Shown here in pieces: positions 1 through 13,100 of a DNA stretch of 64,000 bases. Within the stretch, counting starts at the first letter, position 1. Each line of letters begins with the position of its first letter. Source of the DNA: Parelaphostrongylus tenuis (lineage: Eukaryota > Nematoda > Chromadorea > Rhabditida > Metastrongylidae); NCBI GenBank assembly GCA_019055375.1, contig JAHQIW010000274.1:186001-250000 (forward strand), given 5' to 3'. Made by a program: the position numbers and the translations under genes. The notes below the pieces were generated by a model, which was not told the origin of the DNA, did not search any database, and saw nothing but the letters and a program-made list of their open reading frames with translations.

Positions 1-740
1 ATGTACTTCTCGCCGCTTGCATTGCAGGCTTTTGGCCGACTTAACTTGTAGAAATAGAGTTTTGTCAAATCGTCGCTGCAAAAGCAGGGAGCTCATCCTC
101 TGAATCCACCTGCTCTCTAGAAAACACACGGTCTTTGAGAAGCACACGTCACTTTTAGTTCGCGTTTATCCACCTATCCACAACCTGGGGACGCTCCACG
201 TGTCCCTCGCAACTAACTGGGCGAGATCCCTTAAAGCGGGAGATCCGTGGAATATAATTTGTATATATATACACATGTATATATATAATGTAATTATATA
301 AACCCAGAATATCTGCTTTCATTTAGAAAAATTGGATTGCGATTGCAAAACGTCATCTTCCAATTTTTATTAGAACTTACTGTGGGATTATTTCCAAACA
401 GCAAGCTTAGTATTAGAGTCAGAATTTCTCAAGCTATCTATTAACTACAAAAACATCAAGAAGACATGAGAAAATGCCCAATAACAGCTGGGAATAAGAT
501 CCCTTCCGCAACGAGATGGTTTTTTTTCTTTGAAAAGGGAAAGATTTTGGGCAGCATTAGCGTTAATATTGCCAAAATCATTTGCACAAGAGTCTTTTTA
601 GTGACATTTCATAGTTTATAATGACAATGTCCCTCTGAGAGCTTCATTAACTCGGATTTGTATTGGAGCACGCAACACTTCTTCTGAGGGTCATGTTGAC
701 CCTCATCGTCCACAAGGGGACATATCAATATATAAATAAG

Positions 741-741
<1 letters not shown>
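1..741. other. No feature recognised
   Basis: GC-richer first 240 bp, then AT-rich sequence with a small ATATATAC cluster near 260. No exon or repeat match was found in the rest of the window. Confidence 0.4.

Positions 742-789
<48 letters not shown>
742..789. repeat. (TA)n microsatellite
   Basis: An uninterrupted TA repeat of about 48 bp next to the 3' side of a family D SINE copy, which may have used it as a tail or insertion site. Confidence 0.95.
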
Positions 790-790
<1 letters not shown>

Positions 791-799
791 TTTTCACAA

Positions 800-1030
800 A
801 TTATTTGATCCGTCATCTCAGTGTTTCTTTTTTTACTGTGCGGATCACAGTACTTCTATCACTCAATTCCTTTCTCTTCTTCTTCTTGATCGGCGTAGAA
901 TACTGGTCGGACGAGTCTCCTTGCAACCTCGATGACAGCCTTGCTGTGATGTTCCGTGGGGCGTTGTCATTGACTGCCGGAGAGAGGTGGATGCAAGCTC
1001 GGCTCCACGCGAGCCGTACTGAAGCCTCAG
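800..1030 (-). mobile_element. tRNA-head SINE-like repeat, family D
   Basis: It shares TCATTGACTGCCGGAGAGAGG, GCGTAGAATACTGGTCGGAC and CTGTGCGGATCACAGTAC with the other family D copies. The ORFs crossing it on both strands are shadows of the repeat. Confidence 0.55.
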
Positions 1031-1376
1031 ACTACTCGACACTTTTGCGCCTACGGATTTAAGCCTCAGTAAGACTGGGATCTGAGCATTCGGTCCTCTC
1101 AACTATTGCTGTCTGTCAAGAGCAGTTTGCAGGCTTTTGAGGCTAGGATATTTATTGTTAAACTTGCCGCATGAAGAAAGTTGACCACCACGTGATACTT
1201 TTTTCACCTGACTTTTCATCTTCCTACACGATTTATTTTTCATTTTGTGAAAGCTCATGTTCACATCACTTGGAGAGGAATGTTGGACGCGGTTCCTTCT
1301 TGAAATAAAAATGTGTTATCTTTCCATAACTAAGCCATAAAGATATGCTTTCGGGATGTTGATTTTTGATTGACAG

Positions 1377-1582
1377 AATATTCAGATAGTCCGATGACAA
1401 CAGAGGAGTCGCAAGCCCATGAATCACTGAGTGTTTCGAGCATATTCTATGGTGACAAGAATGCCTGTATAATATCGCACAGTAGGACTCGCTACCGCTT
1501 TGATTATCGAATGTTGGTGTCAAATCTTCCAGTATTTGCAGATATTCTCCAACTTTTTAGTGCATTCTCCATTGGGACATTA
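1377..1582 (+). CDS. Candidate coding exon, unknown gene
   Basis: After the acceptor TTGATTGACAG the frame stays open for about 100 codons, well past a possible donor TTA|GTGAGC at 1583. The product would be Ser/Glu-rich at first (EYSDSPMTTEESQ), then mixed, then hydrophobic. I do not recognise it. The opposite strand is also open here (1266-1523), so the coding strand is uncertain. No partner exon could be linked, and the ORF may be chance. Confidence 0.25.
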
Positions 1583-2043
1583 GTGAGCTTATGCAAAATA
1601 GTCGTTGTTTTTGCCTCTCTTTTGTGCGACAGTTTACTAAAGATTTGGTATTCTCTCTACTTCACGTTCGTATGAATTGGAAAGGATTTGGGTTTATGGA
1701 TGTTGTTCACTGTCAAAGACTACCGTGTTTTATTTTCAAGCTTGAGACACGCTGTGAAAAATTAAGATACTTTTCTGTTATTTCAACTCATTTTTCAATA
1801 AACCTTTTATGGTGAATGGAGCTTTTCCACCAGTTTTTTTTAGTAGTCACTTAAAGGTTATACCTTCATATTTGACGGTTTCTGGAGGCGTCTCTCAAAA
1901 TAGTATAATCTAACAATGTGTTTTTGAGCCTGCCATAAAATATTTTATGGGCACTTATACAACGTGGTTGCACGGTGCCTTTCTTCTAAGATTCAAACAC
2001 GAGAGCGGCATCACATCACAGCATGTCCAGTGGCATAATCATC

Positions 2044-2245
2044 GGACACTGCAGTGATTAACATTCGGTTGTTCAAGACTAGTGTTTATGATAATCCCCA
2101 TATTCGTCTGTTCTTTCAAACGTCGCGCAAAAGAATAAAATCTAGCAATGTTTTTTTGAGCCTTTCATGGGTCTTATGGGCACTTATACTGTGCAAACAC
2201 CTGTTTCGGCCTTGAGGAATCGACTGTTAATCACTGCAATGTCCG
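2044..2245. repeat. Inverted repeat with about 35-bp imperfect arms (MITE-like)
   Basis: CGGACACTGCAGTGATTAAC at 2044 is matched in reverse complement by GTTAATCACTGCAATGTCCG ending near 2244. The loop is about 130 bp. A related motif, TTTTTGAGCC followed by GGGCACTTATAC, occurs twice as a direct repeat, near 1920 and 2150. Confidence 0.5.
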
Positions 2246-2904
2246 GTATCATGTCACTTTACATGCAGTAATGTGTTATCTTTGCCGTGTTTGGAATGAG
2301 TTTTCACTTTACTTACGTCCGTATAATATATTCGTGGACGATTCCTCTATGTAAGGAGGTTCTCCCCTGAAAGTTATTTGCTTGGACGAAAATACTTTCA
2401 ATTGACGAAGGTGCAAGGCCTAAACACGTATATTGCACTGTAGGGCCTATAAGAGATCTCTTGCAAGGCTCAAAAATTACATTGCCAGGCTATGTTGTCT
2501 TGAGCAAGGTCTGAAAAACAGTTGAATATGGAGGTATCACATATACTCAGGGAGCTGAAGTTTGGTCTTTTTACCGAACTTGTGAACTTTCCCACCTTAG
2601 AAATTGTTCTTTTGAAAAAATAGATAAAAGGTATTCAAGTTGTTTCAAACATTGCGTATGTGTCATGGTTATCAATTTTTCTACGAAGACGGAAGACAGC
2701 ACTTCCAAGCGTTATCAGCGCTTCAGTGATGACGCATTTCCTAGATTATCACAAAAGACAGTGATTGAACCAGCAAGTAAGTGTGTGATAATGGATCGCA
2801 GTTTCTAATCTGCTACACCTTCGCATCAGTTTGTTATGCACACAGTTTATGTCTTGCTCTAATTCATTTTGTTCCCATTTAAGGTAACGGAGTCCTAGGG
2901 TGGT

Positions 2905-3185
2905 GGGAGCGGTGGAGTGGTTAGTGATGCAAGGTGTTGTTTCGAGCCCTTTCCCAAGACTCCTTGTAATCACGTGGAAACGCTTTAGTTGGCACTGTTC
3001 CCAAGATTAGAACGAGATTTGACTTGATGTCCTTCTACAGCATTTATGAAGAAAAGAATTTCCTCAAACACAGTCGAGACAACACGCAAAATGTTGATCG
3101 AGTCGAAGATACAAATGTTGAGATTCAGGCAGTAAAATGTGATGACGGATCGTGTAAATGCGCACATAACTTTCTTTTAAAAGCA
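2905..3185 (+). mobile_element. tRNA-head SINE-like repeat, family C
   Basis: An A-box-like start (GGAGTGGTTAGTGATGC) leads into a body with CCCAAGATT and TTTATGAAGAA and a tail with GTAAAATGTGATGACGG. The same order of motifs recurs at 28826-29000 (+), 47957-48200 (+), 47095-47400 (-) and 53325-53640 (-), and partly at 3240-3345 and 7250-7345. Confidence 0.6.
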
Positions 3186-3785
3186 CTTAGGAATGCATTA
3201 GCTTGACTATCCTCAAGACTGCAAGAAGACTGGTCTCGACTAATATTCAGCAGCATTCATGAAGAAGGTGCAGCCATCAAATAGCAGCCGAAGCAGCTAC
3301 AAAACACGTTAGAAGATCTTTGGGGCGGTAAATGCGAGGAAACGAGGTCAATTGTAAGGACTGCTGGAGCTCGCACAGGAACTTATAGTTACAGAACGTG
3401 TGAAAATACTGGACATATATGACCATAGCAAGTGCCGTGCAGTGGATAGTGTCGTGTCACACATAAATCCTCAGATTGATTCGATACTAGGCCTTGCAAA
3501 AGCTCCCAATCATTGAGGGTTGGCAAATTGCTGCGGTACATGTCTGTGAGAGTAGAAGTACGCGGCTGACACATCGCTAGACCTCAGTAAACCTCGGCAA
3601 GGCTAACATGCGTTCGAAGCTACGATTGGAGTCGGACAGATTGCGTTTACTGAAGGATTGATAAATGTAGAACATCCTACTCATTATTCATATATGTAGC
3701 TTTCGTCCTTCATTCTATTTCGCATATAATTATCAGGAAAAAATTTTGACATATTCTCAAAAAGCGGTTGCCGTTTCATAGTACT

Positions 3786-4068
3786 GTTTCATATATACCT
3801 AAGAGAATTGGGTGGTGAGCAGAAATACGACCTCAGACGAGAGTCGAACCCGCGTTTCATTCATATCGGGGGACGTGCTACCACTAAACCACCGAAGTAT
3901 ATTCGCACCATCACTCATTCTTCAACATCTTTATGATGGCCATCAGCTACTAATCTATAACAGGTTTGGTCGGGCATGCGATTTCGTCCCCGGTATGGAT
4001 GAAACGCGGGTTCCACTCCCGTGAGGTAGTATTTTTGCTTACTACTCAGTTTTCCTAGATATATAAGA
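3786..4068. mobile_element. Head-to-head pair of tRNA-like SINE copies, family B
   Basis: The left copy (about 3786-3900) reads on the - strand, with an A-box-like GGTGGTTTAGTGGTAGC and a B-box GGGTTCGACTC. The right copy (about 3965-4068) reads on the + strand, with GCGGGTTCCACTC. Both end in an ATATATA-type tail. Related copies lie at 27748-27845, 29535-29640 and 32605-32730. The pair sits about 130 bp upstream of the DUF229 start codon. Confidence 0.6.
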
Positions 4069-4180
4069 AACATTGTGAAACTGAGAAAAAGGCAGTAAAA
4101 GCACTGGAAACCTGTGTACTGTATCAAAATAGTAGCATCTTAGCGATGTTGCAACATTCTCTTAACAAAGATATCTTCAG

Positions 4181-4194
4181 CTTCGATTTCACGG
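4181..4194 (+). promoter_or_regulatory. Probable trans-splice (spliced-leader) acceptor and 14-nt 5' UTR of the DUF229 gene
   Basis: The sequence ATATCTTCAG ends at 4180, 14 nt before the chosen ATG at 4195. No donor or coding exon is visible just upstream. In nematodes this layout usually marks the site where a spliced leader is added. That use is inferred; 5' RNA ends would settle it. Confidence 0.45.
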
Positions 4195-7100
4195 ATGAAA
4201 AGTCTATGGCTTTTGTACAGCTTCATTATTATTGCATTACTGTGCTATGTCAGCTATGTTTTCTTCAATAATGCAAACACGAAGCCCCACTCGAATTCGG
4301 CAGAAGAATTCATCGATATTCATCACGGTAAATCAGTTTTCCATATTATAATGTAGTAACAGGATTTCTTCAAGAAACTCTATAAGGAACATTCTCAAGT
4401 CGTCAACTACTGGCACGACCGAAAAGTCAAAGTTTTCAAGTTTCGCGTAACACTTTAGCTGTGTTTGCATTCGTCTTGTAAACCTGAAAAGGTCGATATG
4501 CAAAAGATTCCCTCATTCGATGACCAAACGAGTATTCGACAAGAGCATTAGTATTTCAATATCTCATGTGTTACGTATTTTGCTTTGCTTGTTGTTACAG
4601 TTTATTCAATAAATGTGCTCTAAATTAATAGGTGTCGTATTCAAGGCCCATTAACAGTATCAAATGATATCGATCGATACGAACCCTGGCTCAGATCGTA
4701 CTACATTGCAGCTTTTTTTGAAGTGACATTCTAATCATAGGTGTATGTCCACGGTAATTCAATCTAATGCTTCTCCGTCGAATTATGGCAGTCGCTCAGT
4801 AGATAACAGACCTGCGGTGTTTAGCTGCCTCCCACTTGCTTTGACATTCAGCGACAATTTCTCGTGTACAAGAGACTTTGTTCTATTTTTCGGTGAGTAT
4901 GTGTACTGCCGAAATTCTTTATATGTACTGCCTCTACTATGTGTTAAAGTCGCACATTATGCAAATACATGGATGTTAGCACTTGGATGCATTTCCATTC
5001 CACGCTCAGCCAATTTGGTACTTCTCATGCCCACACTTTCCATGTAATACGTCATTTATCACGCTTAGAAGTGAAATGAGAGTCAATTACCGGGTAAATA
5101 ATCGGTTGATGAAATCGTTCAAATAGTGATTTTCGTATATTTTCAAGTGCACAGTGAGCCTTTTCCAATTTGACGCCTGTCACAACAACTTTCTTTAGAT
5201 AGGCTATCAATTGCCTGAAATTAGATAAGCTATCGATTGCCATAAGCACAAGAGAACTGCTTCAAAATAAGTTATCAAAACTGGAAAGGCTAATATAAAG
5301 TTTACAACGGTCGCTTGATGCGCCGCGTATGGATTATGTGCCCATATCGGCTGTTGTTTGTCAGAGAAGACAAAACGATCGTGTCAGTACTCACTTACTT
5401 AGATACTTGGATGGTCCGTCTTCACTAGTTGTGCGGTCCCCAGCATTTATTCCAGATGGTGTACTGCTGGTCGCCCATTAATATTCCTTGGCTCTCTGAC
5501 GTGACCTTGCAAGGGCTTTTTCTGGTCTTCAGGATGTCGTATCCAACGAGTGGATATCGGCCTATCGGCGACGGATCCAACGGCCGGGCTTCCTATTAAT
5601 TGTTTTTGGAGATGGTCTTAGGTCGAAATCAAAAGCAGAGGTAGAAAAGAAAATCACCGACCGCTCACGGATAATGTAGAAGCCGAAATTCCGGTCGTGT
5701 CAATACCTTATTCAAATTTATTTATAGCCAGTTATCAAATTCAAAGGCCCATTCATCATACTAATTAGTTGGTTACAGCATGTAAAAAACTCCTCTAGCG
5801 GCTTACAGTACATATAATTTATTTTGAGCAGATATATAAAGATCACAAAAATTCCAGTAGAATCGTGGTCTAATGAAAGCCACTGTTTTTCGAAGTATTA
5901 CTCCTGATTGATTATCAGCCGTACAGATAATGCTCAACGAATAATTGTAGAAAAATTTTGGTTCTTAGTAGTTAGTTTCAGATAATGATGCTGTGGGAGA
6001 TTGGGCATTTGGCGACGTATTCGATACTTGCCCTTTTGAGCTTCCAGATCCATGGGATTTATCTATTTTGAAATATGTAGACGTAAAATATGGTTTCTTA
6101 AAGGTAAACATTTCAAATCAGAGAGCTTAATTTTTGACGCCAAAATTTAGTATCTCTTCAATTCCTAGTGTTTTTGCTGCTTTATAGTTCAGGTGATCGA
6201 AGAGAAAATTTTAGGATTGTACACCGAACATTACCTTGCATCCTATCACAGAACTGAAAAATGCTGCGGTTGTTGTCAAAGAAGATCACAAAGGATTTTC
6301 ATGTGAAGCACGGTAGGTATACAAATAGATGGATACAGTGATGATGAAGAGATAGAGCACCACTGGAATCTTCTTTAGCAACTCCTAATTTTTTTCTTTG
6401 AGCCAAGCACCCTAATTTTCTTTTTGAGATAAGTACGAGGTATCATATATTTCTTTTTTTAACAGCTAACGTTTCGGCAGTTTGCCTTTTTCAGAGCATG
6501 ATCTAGGTCTAGTGATTTTTTTCCAGAGAAGTGATGGAGGTGTTTGACTGAATGGACTGTAGACAACTTGACCTTTCCAGGCTTTGAAGAAGGCGAACTG
6601 CCAAAACGTCAGCTGCTGAATAAAGAAGTAATACAGCACCTCGCGTTTGGCCCAAAAAAGAAAATTAGGAATTACTGAAGCATGCTGAGGTTAATAGATA
6701 GTCGATCTAGGGAATCTTCTTTGGTGTTACTAAGTTACATCAGTTTTCCATTGTAGTACATAGAAGCTCATGTAGAAGCAATTTAGCGCAGTGATGAGAT
6801 GTTCCTTGAATACACATGTGATCTATCGCCGGTTCGATGCTGCCCCATGGACCCATCGAACATTCCATCCCTTCTTAATCACAAGCTGAGCACACTTGCC
6901 TTTGACAATAACATAATTTGATTAATACATTGGTAGGTCCCTGCGAATCATTCTAAAGATCAGATCTGCATTCAGTCAATTCAAGCGATGAATAATGGAG
7001 TCGAATACATGCCACTTCCCTCAGGAATTAACCAACACTGAACGCTTCAACCTCAATGTGGTCATATGACGAACCTCTAGTGTCGTGGCATTGCGCATCT

Positions 7101-10100
7101 AGCTGTGGGCTAGAGATCCTGGCAACTAATCCTTTCTTTTCCTCTTGAATCGATGAATTGACTCAGGACAAGTTATGCCTGATTCATAAGCCGCAGCTAG
7201 TATGTGTGATCGAAACTGAGAATGCACTATCACGGTCGTCTCAGAATTTTGAATGGAATTTTGTCGCCAATGACATCCATGAATGAGGCAAAGTCGTCAA
7301 ACAGCAGACGAGTCGACACTCATATCCGAAGACTTTCAAATATTATGAGAAGAGGGAAACGAGCTGAACCGAAGAAAGAAGAAAATTCGCACACTATATG
7401 CTGTGAAGTCATCACAATGCACGCTTAATCAAACAATATGCCTAGCAGGAGCTAGTTATCATCTAAAGGCTCGTGTATATTGATTCGCAATGTGCGCAAT
7501 ACATTGGTGTGTCATTCAATAAGGTCTTTTGAATTTCAAAGACCTAGATTGGCACTTTTAATCTAGGTGTGAATTGACTGATTTCAGTACAGATTTATAC
7601 CGTACCTGTGTTATGAAAGAGAAAAGGGATGAAGTTTGTATAAAAGAGGATCCTTCGTGCTCCTCGAAAAAACAGAACTAGTCGCGGGCACTATGACGTC
7701 AAAGCTTTCGCATAATTCATTGTGCTCTTATCAAGTTTTTTCACTTTGAAATTATTTATTAATCCGAGTTATTTCTGTTCTACTTCTCTACTTCTCGTAT
7801 TTTCAAAACTCCTCAACTTTTATTTGCTGCCTATTCTTTTTTCATGGCCGAATTGATGTGAAGTGCAACCACAAGAATGTTGAGATAGGAGCAAAAGATT
7901 AGAAGGTTAAAAAGATTTAAAAAGCATAAATCAAAACATGGCCGTGGAAGGGTCGAAATTAAGACTGCGATATTATGGTGGGCAACATGAGCGTCCCAGA
8001 AAAGATAACAGTGGGTCCACACGGGGCTTCGCGTTTTGCTCGTATCTCAGTATTGTTGTAGCAGCATTTTGATAGTTTTAGATACACAAAAACCTCTACT
8101 CAAATACACAAAAACTTCTGCTCTTCATTAATTTATAATTAAGGTGCATTAACTATGTGGATGACAAAAATTATGAAGCAACTGACTGGAAATCAATAGA
8201 GAAAAACCAATTCAACTGTGACTTTGTTGAAACCAATTGCAAATCGAATACAACGACTAATCGATTCATTCATACTCAAATATCCGAACAAACGTAATGT
8301 TTTTACGGTGATGTTTATTTATCCGTTCTTCTCAAACATTTTCTCGAAATCCAAATCAAACTGCTAACTGCTTTTTTCTTTGGAAGTAGTGAGTATTCTA
8401 GCGTATAAAATTAACCATTCTGATTCGGTTCATATGCGACGATGAAAGTCTCTGCGCAAGGGCTACTAGATTACTATCAGTATTACTAGTATTACACAGC
8501 TATTTCCTTTGAAAACCTTTGGAATTTTTTAGTTTCGATTTCTTTTCTAAAAAAGGAAGAGGTCAAAGCTAATGAGTTACATCATGAACTCAAACTATAA
8601 CAAAACATCGTCGATGTTTGAGAACACTTACACTGACATTTTCACACTTTTTTGAGCAGAGACGTGCATATTCCTAAGTTCGGAAGTATTCCTTTGTTAG
8701 TTTTATTCACTTACCTTCTAAAAGCCACTCTTCAATAATTAGGAAATAACTCAAATCAAAGCAAAGACAGCTGAGTATCATAGGAAATCGTTGGCATCAT
8801 TGTTGGCAAGGTCCCTTCCTATCTAATTCGCCAACAATCCAAACAAGTGATTCTATTAAAAATTCATGAAAACATGTCATTGATACCACTGCAAACATAT
8901 CTGAACTCTGAACAATGACTCGCAGCAGATAGTGGATTGGATTCATTGTAACTGACATTATGATGACCTAAAGACAGATTATAGAACGAACCAAGCAGAT
9001 GAAATGCATTAGTCTTGAAAAAGAGAACAAACTATCTACGATCTCTTCTCGCGTAGTCTCAAAAATAGTCCATTACAAGGCATTGCAAGATGCGCTTTCA
9101 CAAGCCATCAAACAATCAGCTGCCACTGCAATGTCAGGTGATCTTATCACTTGACGTGCACTGTAGTATGTCGGCAGCGAAACCCTTAGTTGTAGGGGCT
9201 TGGTAAACCGAAAGGCACGTGCTACTGATGAGGTGTGAAAGTATACAACGAAACGTGCTTCCAGCACTATAGGTGCCATATCGGACCTCATGAAAGGCCT
9301 AAATGTGCTGTCAGATTATATCAATAACGTCATTGACAGATATAGCTTATCGACCACAAAATTCAACCGTTCGATATACATTGCTTGAATGGTAGTGTAA
9401 ACGTTAGGGCGATATTTGCGATCATTCGCTGGGCAGAAAATTTTCGTAGGAGTGTTAGCAACCATTCAAAAGCTTGAATCTCTGGCTAGTACCCGATTAA
9501 CCTTTTATAGCTCTGCAAGATCTAAAATATAATTTTGTTTCACAAAATCGCATGATTTTCTTCTCAAATTTCGCTGAACAAAATCCTTCCTCAGAGCGCT
9601 AAAACTCATTTTATAACACATGCTTCGAAAAACTCAACAATGTGTTTGCTTTTTGAAAAGTTTTTTTGATCTTTGATTTCCATTAATCTCTTGATTTGTG
9701 CTTCAAATCTCGTTGGACAGAGCTCTTTCTCTAGACTATTAGTAATCATCTAATAGCGCATGTTTTCTGATTCTAGCGACGTGCTTATTTTTCGGAAATA
9801 CGGTGTAGCAGGGAGATAAAGATCGAGTATTGCAAATTTTGTAACGTTGCTTACTGGCTATTCGACTAGGCGACGACGGGAATTTTTCTTCCACTTTGAA
9901 AAAGCTCCTGATAAAACAATTGGCTAAGACACCTCCTCTACACATGGATATGCTTTTCGGCTTCCAGGGGGGGGGGGGGGGGGAATTATAACGAGTCGTA
10001 AAAATGAAAGCGGAAGGCGAGTGTAAAACGATATTTTGTTCTGGATGCTACAGCGTTGTAAAGGGGAGTTTCAAAGAATCGTCCACTTGCTAGTGGTAGC

Positions 10101-13100
10101 TGGAAATTTAAGTTTTTGGGTGATCACTAACGCTCCTACGAAAAGTTCCTGCACAGCGAATGAGAACGGCTTAGAAGAAAGTTGTCACCGTCTAACCAAT
10201 TGTACCGATACGTTAAAGTACATTTACCGTTTCAGTAACGTAACAGACATGTCATAGAATATCGCTACCAAATAATTTGAACCCGCCACAAGATCACCTG
10301 GGACTATAATGTATTAGAGATAAAGGCAAAAAGGTTCAAAAATTTGAGAGTATTACTGTAATGGTTTTAACCACAGCAGTTGTGATCTATATGCCTTGCT
10401 ACCGATTAATTCACTATAGGCTGGTTTCATGGTGATCATCGTTGTTCTGTTTGACTCATAAAGTGGAAAAGAGTTCAAAAAATGTTCAAGGAGCCTCAGT
10501 TTGATTAATTGTCATTGATCACATCAATTTGAAAACAACTTAATGAAAGGAAAAAATGTGAACTGCTGAATGAATAATTTATAAAAATGGAAAGGCAATG
10601 ATTCAGGTCATCCACCAAAACAAACCTAACCTTTCTTGAAAATCCTGATGTTCATCTCATTGTTATCGATTCGGTGGCGTCGTCACAGATAATTCGGTTA
10701 GTTGATATTCTATCCTCTTGTTAGAAGTATAATTTCATATTGTGAATAATTTTTGAAAGGAACATGTTTACTCATATGATTTGGGTTATTAATCTGAAAA
10801 GATCTATGATGATAAATCCTTACGTGTAAAATTCAAGTGATGTTTTTGGTTACTTTACAAAGCGATCGGGTTGCACTTATTGTGTACTTGGTGGTACTGA
10901 ATCATTGTCAATGTCTTGTTATCAGGATAAACTCTCAATTAAGTAAATTGTAAAACGGTGTCGCTTTATAAACGCACCTCAAGTTTCTGTCATGACCTTT
11001 GTTTCCTCCATAAAGTCCTCTAATGGTCACCACCTGAGATCACCTGAGATCGATACTCGTCTGCAGGATCTGAAAATATTTTCAGAAGATCACTTATGTT
11101 AGTCACTCTGAGGAACTGCAAAAAGTGTTTGACTCAAGCGGCGCCTTAATCCAATGTGCTAACATAAACTGAGGAGTAGTTGTAAGCCCAACAACCTAAT
11201 GGTCAGGTGCTGAAAATTGTGAACCAGCATCTGTGAAACTTTGCTATACACCGTACTGAGAAAATTTTTGTGCAAGAATGTGATTGGATATAAGGGGGGA
11301 TCAATCTTGAAAACATGTGTCCTGTCTCGAACAAGTAGGAATCGTCTCAACGATCAAATCGGGCCAAACGTTCTTTATCAAATTATTCTATTGAGAAATT
11401 TTCTTAATCTGCCTGGGTGATCTAGCGCTAGGACCTAGAACACAAGCACTAGAACGCTAATCTTGAAAGACTTAGTAAATGTGCCACCAAATAAAGATGG
11501 GTTCCAAATAAAAAGCCACCAGTCAGCCCTGACGTGGGCATGTTCCCTCATTTTGATACTGCTGCGGCACGAGTGTAATCTAAATCTGCGATTAGCAGCG
11601 ATCGGTACAATAAAATTTCCAGCTGTATCATTTATAAATTCGATTGAAGTACTATTTTCTGTTATTTATGAATTTCAGAGCGCTACCAAGGACTATAAAT
11701 TTTTTACTGCATGGTATGGATGCCATAGAATTTCGAAAATTTAACAAAGTTGGCTCAAATAGCAGACCAAACGCATTCGTTACCCTTCTCGGTGAGTTAG
11801 TGGAAGGGAGCCTTAGTTGTATTTGAGTCTCTTAACAGAATGAAGTTTATCCTTAGGCGAGCTTAAAAAATATATCGTTGAAAAATTTCGCAAGAACAAT
11901 CACTAAGGTCAAGATACGTCCAAACGCCAAAGGCTGAACTCACTACCTGTTCTGCATCGAACTTATACCGTGAACTGTTAAGTATTTCTGCTCTTTGATG
12001 CGTGCCTGAGTGTTTTGTTACATAAGAAATGTATGCAATACGGCAATCGGAGAAATTTTTCTCAATTATCTGATAGAAAATTGAACTTTGGTGCTGATCA
12101 GCATCTGAGGGATTTACCATTAATTCGCCTTCATTTAGCTTTCCATTGAAAGTGAATGAATTCACTTCTGGCCCATACAATGTTTCAAGGCGGTCTGTCT
12201 ATCTATCAATTCAGTGATATTTTTTCCCATCATATTGAATGCTCAAGCGAGGTTTAGAAGCAGCCAATTAGGTGGATTCTTACATATTCACTACCAATCG
12301 TAATCCGTCGACTGAAGAGTTGGTGATAACACAGTATCACATGTTATTCCCATAAATAACGTCTTCCCATCTTAGCCATAAAGTAGCCTTTGCTTTGAAG
12401 GGCGGGACACTGATGAAGCGGACTACAGTGCCGAAACGTACGTATGGCTCCGACGTCGAGCTCTAAAGTACTCTTTACATTTTCGCAAACTATCGATTCG
12501 GTCCTGTCAACGTCTCAGGCAAGTCTAGCAAGCACCGATTCCAAGGCCCCAGTGGGATGGAAGCCCTGACAAGTCCGCGGTGTGCGATCGAACCAGTCGT
12601 CTGGTTTATGTCATACGGCATCTCAAACCACTGCTCCACAAACGCCTTTCTTCAGTAATGCCACCGCAAAGGAGATACAAAACGGCTTGAAATCGTCATC
12701 CAAGTAAAGAGCGTCATACTTACTATAATCAAGCCTACTAGGTCCTACATGCATATATCCAGTCGTAATGGCGCAGCAGAGAACATACCCTATAACTATT
12801 TTTTGCCGCGAACTGTAACCAAAAAAAATTTATCCGAAAAATCAGTAAATTTCACTCGTTTGTCGTACAAGCCGTGCCCACTGGGTAGCTTTGACATTTG
12901 ACAGCGTCATCAAACCACGCAGTGATCAATGAACTCAAAAGATGTGGTAAATGTTTGATCATTATTGTTATAACGGGCATGATAAGAAATGTGCAAGTAA
13001 TATTTCTCAATTACTGAAACCATTGAGTTGCTTACCGGCTTAGACACTGTTCTCCTTGCTGTTAAAACACTAAAAATAGAGACTGATAAAAGAAATTTTC

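Noticed and set aside
4856..4896. Possible extra exon (after ACATTCAG, before GTGAGT) in intron 1 of the DUF229 gene
   Set aside because: It is 41 nt long and would shift the frame of exon 2.
7600..7645. Exon-like stretch after GATTTCAG, reading TDLYRTCVMKEKRDE, as part of the DUF229 gene
   Set aside because: The exon at 8144-8293 joins directly to exon 3 in the right phase and supplies the expected family sequence (CINY, then CDFVETNC). Adding this piece breaks the frame.
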